Positions 32,080-42,189 of a DNA stretch of 64,000 nucleotides are shown here, one piece after another. Both the position numbers and the translations under genes were made by a program. This stretch comes from Capra hircus (lineage: Eukaryota; Chordata; Mammalia; Artiodactyla; Bovidae). The stretch is taken from positions 49,717,345-49,781,344 of the forward strand of contig NC_030822.1 of assembly GCF_001704415.2 (NCBI RefSeq), in the 5' to 3' direction. Position 1 is the first letter of the stretch; each line of letters begins with the position of its first letter. The notes below the pieces were generated by a model that worked only from the letters and a program-made list of their open reading frames with translations, did no database searches and was not told the origin of the DNA.

Positions 32080-32295
32080 GGGCTTCCCAGGTGGTGCGGT
32101 TAAAGAATCCGCCTTCCAGTGCAGGAGATGCAGGAGACGCAGGTTCAATCCGCGGGTCAGGAAGACCCCCTGCAGTAAGAAATGGCAACCTACTCCAGTA
32201 CTCTTGCCTGGAAAATCCCATGGACAGAGGAGCCTGGGGGGCTGCAATCTATGGGGTCTCAAAGAGTCAGACACGACTAAGCGACTGAGCATGGC
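32080..32295 (+). mobile_element. Bov-tA SINE
   Basis: Sense Bov-tA from GGGGCTTCCCAGGTGGTGCG to GACACGACTAAGCGACTGAG, with a 9-base GATGCAGGA repetition in the B-box region. Confidence 0.9.
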
Positions 32296-32348
32296 ACAGC
32301 ACATCAGTAAAGGCACCTATGAGATAACGTTAGGTAATGTACAATCCA

Positions 32349-32430
32349 GGGCTTCTTGGTGGTTCAGATGGTGCTGAATCTGCCTGTAATGCAGGAGACC
32401 CAGCTTTGATCCCTGGGTTGGGAAGAATGA
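32349..32430 (+). mobile_element. 3'-truncated Bov-tA with target duplication
   Basis: Only the tRNA-like head (GGGCTTCTTGGTGGTTCAGA to CCTGGGTTGGGAAGAA) is present. An 8-bp repeat (acaatcca) at 32341-32348 and 32431-32438 brackets it, so the missing body was probably never inserted. Confidence 0.75.
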
Positions 32431-32504
32431 ACAATCCATGGGTCAATTTGCAATGGTAAGGGAAGAGAAAGACAAGAAGTGAGAGAGTATTTTGTTTACT
32501 TAAA

Positions 32505-32782
32505 ACATTTTTTTAGAACTATATTTTCGGCAGCGCTGGATCTTTGTAGCTGCGCACGGACTTTGTCTGGTTGTGGTGAGCCGGCGCTATTCTGCAGCTA
32601 TGGGGCTTCGCATCACAGTGGCTCCCGTTGCTGCAGAGCATGGGCTCTAGGACTCCGGCTGCAGTCGCTGTGGAGTTGCCCCACAGTCTGTAGGATCTTA
32701 GTTACTAAACCGGGGATTGAACCTATGTCCCCTGCATTGGCAGGTGAATTCTTAACCCCTGGGCAACCAGAGCCGTCCCGAG
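32505..32782 (-). mobile_element. CHR-2-like SINE, antisense
   Basis: From the T-rich start through GTAGCTGCGCACGGACTTTG, GAGCATGGGCTCTAGGACTC and CCTGCATTGGCAGGTGAATT. It keeps many CpGs, as CHR-2 copies do. Confidence 0.8.
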
Positions 32783-32789
32783 AGAGTAT

Positions 32790-33018
32790 TTTAGATAAGT
32801 GGTCAGGGAGGCCTCTCTGTTAAGGTGTCTGATAATGTGACACTTGATTAGAGACCTGAGAAAGTTAAGAAGCCAGCCATGAAGGTATACAGGGAAATGC
32901 AAAGGCCTTGAGGCTGAAGCATGACTTTCCCCACACAGATAAAGGAATAGCGTTCAGAAAATAATGATGAGCAGCAATTGAAACAAAAACATACCTTCCC
33001 TATGATTATGTATGCCTA
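32790..33018. other. Unassigned short stretch
   Basis: Nothing recognised. Confidence 0.4.
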
Positions 33019-33041
33019 GAAATATATATCAGAAAAGACTC

Positions 33042-33249
33042 TGTGTGTGTGTGTGTTAGTTGCTCAGTTGTGTCCCACTCTTTGTGACTTCATGGACTGT
33101 AGCCCACCAGCCTTCTCTGTCATGGAATTTTCCAGGCAAGAATATTGGAGTGGGTTGCCATTCTCTTCTCCAGAGGATCTTCCCAACCCAGGGATTGAAC
33201 CCTGGTCTCCTTCATTGCAGGCAGATTTCTTTACCATCTGAGTCACCAG
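33042..33249 (-). mobile_element. Bov-tA SINE with long target duplication
   Basis: A (GT)n run (33042-33057) is joined to an antisense Bov-tA ending at GAGTCACCAG. A 23-bp direct repeat with one mismatch flanks the unit at 33019-33041 and 33250-33272. It is the longest target duplication in the window and indicates a recent insertion. Confidence 0.92.
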
Positions 33250-33594
33250 GAAATACATATCAGAAAAGACTCCTAAAAAGATATATATCCTCGTTGCTTC
33301 AGTGAAGGGCTAAAGACTGTCTCTCAATGATGAGCAGTATCTTCTAATTCCTTGTCTCTGATCCAGCCATACTTGGCATATATAGAATTTTGGTATATAT
33401 ATAAACAGTATCTGGTGACTGAATGAGTGATTTTTTTGAGAATAGTTTATTCATCATTTTAAAATGTAAAACAAAATGGCTGTTTTTCAAAAATCAAGTT
33501 TGTAACAGCACATTGCATCACAGGGTTTCTCAGAAAGACATGACTTTAGCTCTGGGCTAGCTCAAGATGTCTGTCATTGGGAAAAAAGACAGAA

Positions 33595-33792
33595 AGCTAA
33601 ATTTTACTGATTACCTAAGATCTGCTATGTATTGGTATGTGAGTTGTTGTGAGTATGGTTGTTCCCATCTTGCAGTTTAGAACAATGAGGCCAGGGAAAT
33701 TTAGTTTCTAGCCCATGGACACAAGACCAATAGACAGTAGAGCTGAACAGCATATCTTCTGCCTCCAAGTTCAGACCTCTGATGATCACAGC
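33595..33792 (-). mobile_element. MIR SINE, antisense
   Basis: CCCATCTTGCAGTTTAGAAC, AATGAGGCCAGGGAAATTTA and CAAGACCAATAGACAGTAGAG follow antisense MIR. Confidence 0.6.
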
Positions 33793-33984
33793 TATCGGGG
33801 ATGGGGGGTCTACTCCAGACCTCTTCCCTCATATCCCATGGTTCATGAGTACCAGTTCTTGGTCCCCAGTATTCTCCGTGCTCCTTGATTTTCTCAAACG
33901 CCCCAAGTGAGGCACATCTTGGGAGCTATCCCCTCTTTTATCCCCATGTCTGACCTTTTCATCCAAAGCTCACCATTATCCTCT

Positions 33985-34228
33985 AAACTCCAGTACTTTG
34001 GCCACCTCATGTGAAGAGTTGACTCATTGGAAAAGACTCTGATGCTGGGAGGGATTGGGGCCAGGAGGAGAAGGGGACGACAGAGGATGAGATGGCTGGA
34101 TGGCATCACTGACTCGATGGACATGAGTCTGAGTGAACTCTGGGAGTTGGTGATGGACACGGAGGCCTGGTGTGCTGCGATTCATGGGGTCGCAAACAGA
34201 CACAACTGAGCAACTGAACTGAACTGAG
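33985..34228 (+). mobile_element. BovB 3' end, 5'-truncated
   Basis: Starts at AAACTCCAGTACTTTGGCCA and ends at CAACTGAACTGAACTGA. It encodes the tail of the BovB C-terminal domain (RMRWLDGITDSMDMSLSEL). Confidence 0.92.
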
Positions 34229-34405
34229 AGATGTAACTCTTGGCAAGTCATTTCACCTCTCTGAGTTTTATTTTTGTCATGTTTTAATGGAAGTAACTGT
34301 GTATGGAAATTGTGGTGCAGAGGCAATGGAATCATGCAGTCAAAGTCTTTGGACCAGTGTCTGATATTTATAGCAGATACTCGGTAAACAGTGGGTGAAT
34401 CTGTG
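34229..34405 (+). mobile_element. MIR remnant
   Basis: CTTGGCAAGTCATTTCACCT, CTCTGAGTTTTATTTTTGTC and ATAGCAGATACTCGGTAAAC resemble the middle and end of a sense MIR. Confidence 0.5.
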
Positions 34406-34409
34406 TGTG

Positions 34410-34860
34410 ACCATCTTGTGTCTGGATCCAGCTAATGATTGACTCACCTGATGAAGGAATCCTGGATTGGTTGCTAGTGATGATAAGAGCATAAAAATAA
34501 TGTGCTTCCCCCAAAACATTTTCAACTCAACATAACTCAGATTAATTGCTGATGGTGTGAAAGCCAATCCCAGCTCACCAGAAAAGACCTTGCTGACTTC
34601 CTTTAACTTGTCATTCAGTGGGAAAGCAGCCCATTTGTTCTGAATTCATTTGACCATGACTTAGGCTCAGAGTAAATCTAATTTGTAGATTGTCATAAAT
34701 TAAATAAAACCCTCCTGCTAAGAAGACACCAGTCTCCATATGTAGCCCTCAAACTTAAGGTTTGGGGTTAAAAAAAAAAAAACTCTTTAGAATAGTCTGG
34801 AGATTAGTCTAGTGAGCCTTGTTTTCTGAAATCTAAGGTTTGCCTTTTTATACAGTAGTT
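34410..34860. other. No recognisable feature
   Basis: AT-rich, with a short A-run at 34770-34781. Nothing recognised. Confidence 0.45.
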
Positions 34861-34872
34861 TTATTTACTTCA

Positions 34873-35078
34873 GGTTTCCTTGGGCCTCAGATGGTAAAGA
34901 ATCTACCTGCAATGCAGGAGACCCAGGTTCAATCCCTGGGTCAGGAAGATCCTCCGGAGAAGGGAGTGGCAACCCACTCTAGTCTTCTTGCCTGGAGAAT
35001 CCCATGGACAGAGGAGCCTGGCAGGCTACAGTCCATGGAGTCACAAAGAGTCGGACACAACTGAGGAACTAACACTTC
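34873..35078 (+). mobile_element. Bov-tA SINE with 10-bp target duplication
   Basis: Sense Bov-tA from GGTTTCCTTGGGCCTCAGAT to GGACACAACTGAGGAACTAAC. The repeat atttacttca flanks it at 34863-34872 and 35079-35088. Confidence 0.92.
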
Positions 35079-35137
35079 ATTTACTTCATCTTCTTCACTG
35101 ACAACAGGAGAAGGGGGTAGACAGGGAGCCTAACAGG

Positions 35138-35542
35138 TGAGCATCACAGTTTGCTAGCAGTTCCACAACAAACTGGAGGGCTTAAAACAGATTTTTGACC
35201 TCACAGTTCCAGACTTTTGAATTCAAGGTCTCGGCAGGACCATACTTCCTCTGAAATTTGTAGGGGATGCTCCTTCCTTATCTCTCCTGGTTCCTGGTGT
35301 TTTTCTGCCACTCTTGGAATTCCTGGATTTACGGATGCCTCACTGTTGTTACATGGCCACCGAGTCCCTGTGGGTCTCCTCTCTTCTGAAGGACACCAGC
35401 CATACTGGATGAAAGGCCCACTTTACTCCAGTCCGACTTCATCGTAACTAACTGAAGCTACAACGAGCCTCTTTCCAAATAAAGTCATGTTCTGCAATAT
35501 CAGGACATATCTCATTGAAGGACACAATTCAGCCTGTAACAT
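35138..35542 (-). mobile_element. MLT1 LTR (ERVL-MaLR), antisense
   Basis: AACAAACTGGAGGGCTTAAA, CTCACAGTTCCAGACTTTTG, GAAGGACACCAGCCATACTG, TTTCCAAATAAAGTCATGTT and GGACACAATTCAGCCTGTAA follow an antisense MLT1 LTR from end to end. It is an old solo LTR with no internal region beside it. Confidence 0.75.
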
Positions 35543-35544
35543 TG

Positions 35545-36110
35545 GGTCACTAGCCTTCCGTGAAGCCTGGAGGGACACAGGGCTGGAAAGCAAGCCAGGT
35601 GACTTTAGTTCCAGAGGAACGATGCCACGTATCTCAGAGCCGATGACGTTGAGTGGGCTGGAGGTCACTTCCCCCCTTCTTTCTCACTGTAGAGGCTTGA
35701 TTCTGCAGATGTTGCAAGTCTGGAGCTGGGTGACCCCATCCAGGTGGGCTGGAGCCATAGATACACAACTTTGGGAACCAAAGTGAATGACCGTGTCTCT
35801 TTCCATTTTAAATAGCCAGGTTTTTACTTCAGTCCTATGTGTGAGAAATATGAAGTGTGGTTAGCACTGCTCATCCTACTTTTATTAGGTTGAATGATGT
35901 TTCCATTTTTAGAGATGAAAAATGGTCAAGTATTGGCATTTTCACATGATTTGACCTTTGTAGTCCATTAGATGCTGTCGTGAATCAGTGCTACTTGGCC
36001 CTGATTATTGAAATTGGTCCCAAGACTTTGAATTTTACACTGGGTCCAATCCTCCCCCTACAAGGTTACCACTGAGAATGTATGTGCCCCACTATGCATA
36101 GCCACCCTGT
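35545..36110. other. Unassigned sequence
   Basis: No repeat recognised. The 99-codon frame at 35487-35786 starts inside the MLT1 LTR, which argues against a gene. Confidence 0.4.
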
Positions 36111-36116
36111 AAAAGG

Positions 36117-36250
36117 TACGCACTCAGAATGAAATGGTTGGATGGCATCATCAACTCAATGGACATGAATTTGGGAGATAGTGAAGGACAGGGAAGCTTG
36201 GTGTGCTGCAGGTCACAAAGATTCGGACATGACTGAGCAACTGAACACAG
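36117..36250 (+). mobile_element. BovB 3' end fragment
   Basis: GATGGCATCATCAACTCAAT, AAGGACAGGGAAGCTTGGTG and GACATGACTGAGCAACTGAA give the BovB tail, with a small deletion in the CAGTCCATGGGG part. Confidence 0.85.
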
Positions 36251-36396
36251 CAACAAAGCAGAAAAGAAGCAAGAATTTGGGGATTCAGAAAGATTTGGAT
36301 TCAAAGTACTCCTCTGTATTTCTAAGATTTGACTTTAGAGGGCCAGTTGAGTCTCAGAATCCTTATTTGTAAAATGGGGGTAAATCCTTCTAGAAT

Positions 36397-36600
36397 TTAA
36401 AAAATATATTTGGCTGCATCACATCTTGGTTGCAGCAAGTGGGATCTTTTGTTGCGACATGTGGGCTTTTCTCTGACTGTGGTGTATGGGCTTAGTTGCC
36501 CTGTGGCATGTGGGATCTTAGTTCCCTGATCAGGGATCGAATCTGTCTCCCATGCACTGGAAAGCAGATACTTAACCACTGGATTACCAGGGAAGTCCCA
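36397..36600 (-). mobile_element. CHR-2-like SINE, antisense
   Basis: AATATATTTGGCTGCATCAC, GTTGCGACATGTGGGCTTTT and CTGATCAGGGATCGAATCTG to CCAGGGAAGTCCC. Confidence 0.82.
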
Positions 36601-36661
36601 CTTTATAGGATTATTGTGAGGATTAAATTATTTATGTGTTTAATTTATATACTTCCAGCAT

Positions 36662-36864
36662 TTTGGAGATTCCCTGCAATTAGAATCTGCCTGCATTGAG
36701 GGAAACCTGGGTTTGATTCCTGGGTGGGGAAGATGTAATGGAGAAAGGAATGGCTACCCATTCCAGCATTTTTGCCTGGAGAATTCCATGCACAGGGGAG
36801 CCTGGCAGGCTACAGCCCATGGGGTTACAAAGAGTCTGACATGACTGAGTGACTAACATTTTTA
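36662..36864 (+). mobile_element. Bov-tA SINE, diverged head
   Basis: From TTGGAGATTCCCTGCAATTA to GACATGACTGAGTGACTAAC. The head has lost several bases compared with other copies, but the body is clear. Confidence 0.85.
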
Positions 36865-36905
36865 CCAGCACATAGTAGATGTTCAACAAATTTTGATTCC
36901 CTATG

Positions 36906-37220
36906 CTAATGACCTCCATCACCTCTACTTGTAATCCCTCATAATCCCAGGAACTGCTTAGAGATAAACAGAGCCGATGGGAAAACCTGCAGGCCTAATC
37001 AGGGTAACTAAAGATTACATAATGGGGCAAATGGGCTACTTGGCATGTACCCTATTCTTCTGGATCCAATAACAGACACCAGGCTCAAAAAATACACCTT
37101 GAAACCCATTTCCTGAAAGACACCATCATTATGCAGTCTTTTTTCATCTCACAATGACTAAATTCCATTTGAATTGCATACATGATACACCTGTGTTTAT
37201 ACCAAATCTCATTTTCTAGT
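36906..37220. other. No recognisable feature
   Basis: Nothing recognised. Confidence 0.45.
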
Positions 37221-37221
37221 A

Positions 37222-37330
37222 TGCTGCTGCTGCTGCTGCTAAGTCGCTTCAGTCGTGTCCGACTCTGTGCGACCCCATAGACGGCAGCCCAGCAGGCTCC
37301 CCCATCCCTGGGATTCTCCAGGCAAGAACA
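37222..37330 (-). mobile_element. Bov-A2 3' fragment with (GCT)n
   Basis: Starts with (TGC)5 and TAAGTCGCTTCAGTCGTGTC and breaks off at GATTCTCCAGGCAAGAACA. It is a 5'-truncated antisense Bov-A2. Confidence 0.88.
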
Positions 37331-37334
37331 TAGT

Positions 37335-38395
37335 AGTTCTCAACGTTTTTTTTTTCCATGGGGACGCTCATGACATCAACATAAATTAGCATATATGGTA
37401 CCTTCTTCAGGGACTATTCAGAAACTATCAAATTCCCTATAACTATACTTTTCTAAAGCATACTGGAAAGGATATGATGAGGGTTGTATTCTAGAGATAA
37501 CCTCTCTAGATTTTTTCCCAATTAAAATTTCTACCAGCTTGAGCAAATTATCCACAAGTGCTATACTTGAAACCCACCTGAAACGTATGTGGTACAAGTC
37601 TGAGGTTGAGAGTCAGTCTTCTAAGAGATGCTGTTATCATGACCACTCAGAATGGTTCAAACATGCCAAAGCCACTAGACAATTCAGCTCTGAGGAGACA
37701 ATTGCAGTTCCCTACGTCTCATTTAGATGCTTCTAGGTGCTCTGACCCAGAGTGAACACGCAGAGTCGGGATAATTGCATGCGCATAGCAAACAAACGGA
37801 TCTGTTTCAATGACAGTGTATGGGCACAAGTGGTACTCCTGCCTCTGTGTCACAGGCAAAGCAGTAAGGCAGAAATAAAGCCACTCCAGGCTCCTTGTCT
37901 TCCAGGATATTCCATATATGCAGTATTGCTACAGATATGATCAATGATACCCAACCACCAGAAGCAGTCTGACCCATCTTTATGCACTTAAGCATTCTGT
38001 TCAGCCAGAATGCTTTGGTCAAAGTCACTTATTACCAGTTGTAAGTAATGCAACCATGGAGGGTGCTACCTGGGGCCACTGGAAGCCTGCCATGGTTTAC
38101 AGCCCTTGGAACAAACTCAGACATTGTAAGTTAAAAAAAATACTCTTTAAGCCAATCCCAAACCTTTTATAATTTAAATTCTAATAAATCACACCTCCTA
38201 AATCTTCCTAGAGGCAGGACTCAGGAAAGATTTCCCCTCTCTCTCTGCCAAAGAGCCTGTTAATAAGGGAGAGAGATGAAGAAAAGGCACAATGTTGTTT
38301 CAGATGTGCTCAGGGCTAGGATAGGGAGTCTAACAATTGGCCAGTCCTTAAGACAAGGCATCAGATAGGGCTAGACAGAACAAAACAGTAATGGA
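37335..38395. other. Unassigned sequence
   Basis: No repeat or exon recognised. Short frames at 37539-37940 are unsupported. Confidence 0.45.
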
Positions 38396-38399
38396 AATG

Positions 38400-38690
38400 G
38401 GAGCCTGTTACTTCCCAGCTTTAACTCTCTGTGGCTCTCTATCACCTGTAAGATAAGTCCACATGCTGAGCATGCTGTGTATACACAGGACCCTCCCAGC
38501 TCTAGCCATGCCTGATACATCTGACTACAGCAGTACTCACGTGTGTGTGTGTGTGTGTGTGTATGTGTTGTGACTGTTTCTCTGTCTTCCCTCTTAGAGT
38601 GTGTGGTCCTGCAGGGAGGGATCTTAGCTTAGTAAACTTTAATCCTTAGTACCTATCCAGAAGCCGAATAGGTGCTTAATCAATTCTGAA
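38400..38690 (+). mobile_element. L2 3' region with inserted (GT)n
   Basis: ATCACCTGTAAGATAAGTCC and ACCCTCCCAGCTCTAGCC, then GCAGGGAGGGATCTTAGCTT and CGAATAGGTGCTTAATCAAT, follow the L2 3' end. A perfect (GT)11 microsatellite lies at 38541-38562. Confidence 0.6.
38541..38562 (+). repeat. (GT)11 microsatellite
   Basis: Twenty-two bases of uninterrupted GT, followed by an interrupted GTATGTGTTGTG. Likely length-polymorphic. Confidence 0.95.
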
Positions 38691-38942
38691 AAATTTAGGG
38701 AAATGGTCATAAGCTAAATATATACAGAAGCTAAAGGGTCCAAGTTGAGAGATGTGAACCTCAGGTTTTGCACTGTCTGAAGAACTCATGGGTGTGTCCT
38801 TCTCCTCTGCCAGGCACTCTCAGCTATTTCAGGGAAGGTGATTATAAAATGGGACCATGAAATAATGCTCTATTCTCTTCCCCACAAATGTACTACGATC
38901 TGTGATCCCTCCTGAGCATTCTCCTCAGCAGACTATGTGTGT

Positions 38943-39112
38943 ATTTTTATTTTTTAATTTAAATTTATTTATTTTTACTTGGAAGATAATTGCTTTACAA
39001 TATTGTGTTGGTTTCTGCCATATATCAACATGAATTGGCCAAAGGTATATGTATGTCTTCTCCCTCACAGCCCATCCCACTACTAGAGGTTGTCCCGTGT
39101 GTATACTTTTAA
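38943..39112 (-). mobile_element. L1 3' end, antisense
   Basis: TACTTGGAAGATAATTGCTTT, ACAATATTGTGTTGGTTTCT and CAGCCCATCCCACTACTAGA match the L1 tail and early 3' UTR. Confidence 0.75.
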
Positions 39113-39114
39113 AT

Positions 39115-39625
39115 GGCTGCATTTGCTCCAGAAGCCTCTTGGAACTGTGGTCAGATTCAGTTTATAAACCATATAAGAAAACCAGTGTAATTCCTTTATA
39201 TGCACATTATTTCCAAAATAGTGTTCCCCCAGGTTGATTGCCCACCATATACATGGGATACAGCTTCAGGAAAACTTTTAATACCTTTCCACAAGACAGC
39301 CACCCTCTGAAGATGAAGATGTGCAACATTTGAAGATGTTTAAGACAGAGTGCCAAGAGTGTCCACACAGGATTCTAAATTAGAGGTCCGAAAACGCCTT
39401 GAGCAATTTTTCAGTATCTTGGAAATAAGCATACATCTATCAAGGAGATTAATTTGAAATCTATAGAACAGCTTTAGGATTTTCTAATCTAATGTTCTCC
39501 TTAAAAATCACCAGAATTTATTTGTGCGTACAATGATTTACTTTGAGTGTTTACTATGACCAAGGATTGCATGTTTGTGTGTGAATGTATATATGTACAT
39601 ATGTGTATTCTTATTGAATCCTCCC
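39115..39625. other. No recognisable feature
   Basis: Nothing recognised; AT-rich. Confidence 0.45.
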
Positions 39626-39629
39626 AACA

Positions 39630-39830
39630 ATTATATAAAACTAGCAACAACAATAGCAATAGTTAGCACTTATTGAGTGCTTACTATGGGTCAGGCATGA
39701 ACTAAGGGACTTTTCATTTTAATCCCCATTTCATAGATAAGTAAACTGAGCTAGAGAAGTGAAGTACTTTCCTAATGGCACAAAGTCCATAGAGAAAAAC
39801 TGAGATTCATGTACAGATTTGTCTGACTTG
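39630..39830 (-). mobile_element. MIR SINE, antisense
   Basis: TAGCACTTATTGAGTGCTTA, CTATGGGTCAGGCATGAACT and TTTCATAGATAAGTAAACTG give a clear antisense MIR. Confidence 0.75.
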
Positions 39831-39940
39831 TTTTTGATTATTCTGATACATGCTGTGTTACAAGCTCTGCTCTTAAACACTGTAGTCTGACCTCGGCATT
39901 TTTATTACAATATCAGGGATGTATGTGATCTATATCTTCT

Positions 39941-40160
39941 GGCTTTCCCAGTGATGCTAGTGGTAAAGAATCCACCTGCTAATGCAGGAGACACAAGAGA
40001 TGTGAGTTCAATCCCTGGGTTGGGGAGATCCCTTGGAGCAAGAAACGGCAACCCACTCCAGTATTCTTGCCTGGGAAATCCCATGGACAGAGGAGGCTGG
40101 AGGGCTACAGTCCATAAGGTTGCAAAGAGTCAGACACGACTAAGCACTCAGTCAATGCTC
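39941..40160 (+). mobile_element. Bov-tA SINE
   Basis: GGCTTTCCCAGTGATGCTAG to GTCAGACACGACTAAGCACT. A 9-base expansion sits near 39990 in the B-box region. Confidence 0.9.
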
Positions 40161-40164
40161 CTGA

Positions 40165-40625
40165 CTCATATTTAGATATGTATGGCTCGATAAATACTAA
40201 TTGAATGAATAAACCTATGTCAGTGGCTGTGATCCAACCAAGACCAGGCAGAAAGGCAAAAAGAACAACAGGCCCATGTGATACAAGCTGGTTCAGTTTA
40301 TCTCACCACCAAACTAAAGCCACGCTCATAGCAAAGAGCAGTGGGTGTTAGAGAAAGTGTTTGGATGTCTCCCTGCCCTGGCTGCAGCATGCGGCATTGT
40401 GATTTTTTTGGAATTCCCAGTAAACCCCTGCAGGGTCCTGGGCCTCAGTACCCCCATCCATGTGCCTGGAATGGGTATATTCCTCGCTCTTCTTCAGCCT
40501 TGCCCTCTGCATATTTATAAAAGGTCTAGAATCCTGGTATCCTATAAAAATGCAAAGTACGATTATTATTAATGATACAGTTAGCAAGAAGGACATTTGT
40601 TATTTCTACTCAATTGGTTTCCCCT
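40165..40625. other. Unassigned; short L2/MIR-like end
   Basis: GGCTCGATAAATACTAATTG at 40183-40202 resembles an L2 or MIR terminus. The rest is unassigned. Confidence 0.35.
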
Positions 40626-40639
40626 GGGAGCAGAAACAA

Positions 40640-40837
40640 TTTTTTTTTTTTTTTTTTTGACGTAGTATTAATGTGCCGTCTTTGCAACTTTGGTCATCTG
40701 TCATTTGCTTTGGGGGGAAAGTTGTGCCCTTGTTTCAGGCAGCACCCTGCCTTTTCCTCTGCAACGTGGACACTATCTGAGCACAAGTTGCTTCATGGTC
40801 TAGATGAAACCAGGGATCTTTATTTGGTTTCTGGTAT
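40640..40837 (-). pseudogene. Possible small retrocopy of an unknown RNA
   Basis: A run of 19 T at 40640-40658 (poly-A on the minus strand) is followed by ~180 bp of non-repetitive DNA. A flanking near-repeat then appears: cagaaacaattt at 40631-40642 and caggaaacaattt at 40838-40850. This has the shape of a retroposed transcript on the minus strand. I recognise neither the parent RNA nor a poly-A signal in the usual position. It could also be a chance T-run. Confidence 0.3.
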
Positions 40838-40859
40838 CAGGAAACAATTTATTAGGATC

Positions 40860-41280
40860 AAGGCAGTTAGGCTACGAGACTTCCTTTCTTGCCTGGGTAG
40901 TCACTAGTTGAACAGGCAGCCTTGGCTCATAAATCTAGTTTTATTTCCCCATCTATTCACCTGGAACTAAGTGATTTTTTTGAAGGCAAAGGGGAGAACA
41001 CATTTCCTTATGTAAGCACTCTTCCTCTGGCTCCTAATCACCATTGTTTCTTAGACAAGCTGGCGAGCAGGCTGAAGTAAGGAGCCATTTCCAGTCCGTG
41101 CATCACACTTGTATTTTCAGAGTTTACAGAAAAATACTGCAACCAATTTGGGATTTCCCTGTAATGATCCACTTCCTCGAAATAAATCAGAACGGATTCA
41201 AATGCGCCTTTCAGAGACAAAAGGGCTTTCTGCAAATATCTCTTTTCCTATGCCCTTCAGAAACTACCTTGTCTTTCTTT
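40860..41280. other. Unique sequence leading into the conserved-looking block
   Basis: Repeat-free as far as I can tell. CpG dinucleotides become more frequent from about 41160. A 165-codon plus frame (41044-41541) crosses this region and is not believed to be coding. Confidence 0.4.
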
Positions 41281-41284
41281 CGGG

Positions 41285-41335
41285 CCCCCATCCCCCGCTC
41301 CCACCCTCCCTCAAGCCCCCCACCCCGCCTTCCCC
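41285..41335 (-). promoter_or_regulatory. Potential G-quadruplex on the minus strand
   Basis: Eight runs of three to six C on the plus strand lie within 51 bases, with loops of 1-5 bases, at 41285-41289, 41292-41296, 41300-41302, 41304-41306, 41308-41310, 41116-type spacing then 41316-41321, 41323-41326 and 41332-41335. The minus strand therefore easily meets a G3+ quadruplex pattern. It borders the enhancer-like block. Confidence 0.6.
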
Positions 41336-41379
41336 TCCTTCTTAAGAAGACTTTCCCAGGTCCCTCTTGGCTGTGGTTG

Positions 41380-41830
41380 AACGACGTTGGCTCCTGTCCA
41401 TGCCGCAACAAAGACCTGGCATTCCAGCTGTCTGAGTCTAATCTCCAGTGTCAGCTCTCGTTAATGTGTGCGCGTGAAATCAGAGGGGGCAGAGCTGCAC
41501 GGAATATTAAAACCATGATCAGAATTCCACTGAAATGCTGAGAGTCTGCAAGCACCATTAGAGGAGGCTGTCAAATCAAGGCTTCGCATTAAATAAAAGA
41601 AAAGATTTCTATCAGAGGAAAGTACAATCAGTGAATCGCTGAGCTAAATTAGCATTTTTTCAATTGGAGATCGAAGTTGATTTATTGTTCTACACGACAT
41701 TAATGTAACTATGTGCTTGACCTGCTAAGGCAGCTAATTTTTCATTTAAATGGTTTCTTTCCTTCCCGGTGCAAAGGCTGCAATCATATTTCAACTTTGC
41801 AGAGTGATCAGGAAAGTCGTGGAATGCGGC
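41380..41830. promoter_or_regulatory. Candidate conserved developmental enhancer, block 1
   Basis: This is a repeat-free block that keeps CpGs and is dense in developmental factor-type motifs: CTCGTTAATG near 41458, CCATTAG at 41555, a TALE-type TGTCA within GCTGTCAAATCAAG at 41569-41573, GCATTAAATAAA near 41586, AAATTAGCA at 41646, CAATTGG at 41661, the palindrome CATTAATG at 41698-41705 and CAGCTAATTT at 41731. This texture is typical of deeply conserved non-coding enhancers near developmental regulators in vertebrates. What is seen is the motif content; conservation and activity are inference. The target gene is not in the window. Confidence 0.5.
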
Positions 41831-41844
41831 AGAAATGTCTTAGG

Positions 41845-41935
41845 GCAGCCTCCCCTCCCCTCCCCTTCCTCTCCTTTTTTCCAACTCCAGCGCCTTCCTC
41901 CTTCCCTTCCCTTCCCCCTCCTAACCTCATGGCTG
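41845..41935 (+). repeat. Polypyrimidine tract
   Basis: Nearly pure C/T with CCCCT units (41851-41865) and TTCCC units (41895-41920). It separates the two enhancer-like blocks. Confidence 0.8.
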
Positions 41936-42189
41936 GTGGTCAAGGTCACAGAGGAAGAGTAATCTCAAAGCCACCAACTTCAAAGCTGCCATCAAAGAAG
42001 CCCCCACGTAGCCACTGAATTAAAAGGGAATGGGGGAGGGGCTCTGGGCCTTGGCGTTCATCTCTGCAAGAAAGGGCCCCTTAACTGCCCCATTGGTACA
42101 ACGCAACCTGGGGCGCCCTCTGTCCAGTTTTCCCCTGCCAGCCTCTCAATATGGGTCTCTTCTCAACCTCCCCAGCCCCCCTCCCCACA

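Larger units (their letters stand above)
36275..36905 (+). mobile_element. MIR interrupted by CHR-2 and Bov-tA
   Basis: The MIR reads collinearly in three pieces: 36275-36396 (GGATTCAAAGTACTCC, CCTTATTTGTAAAATGGGGG), 36601-36660 (ATAGGATTATTGTGAGGATT) and 36865-36905 (CAGCACATAGTAGATGTTCA). A CHR-2-like SINE and a Bov-tA inserted later. Confidence 0.75.

Noticed and set aside
38541..38562. (GT)11 and other short tandem runs as a CRISPR-like or satellite array
   Set aside because: Simple dinucleotide repeats with no spacers; normal mammalian microsatellites.
41044..41541. 165-codon plus-strand frame across the enhancer-like region
   Set aside because: No domain; it runs through a polypyrimidine tract (PPSSPPPRLPLL); overlapping frames are open on both strands. 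Better explained by composition and non-coding constraint.
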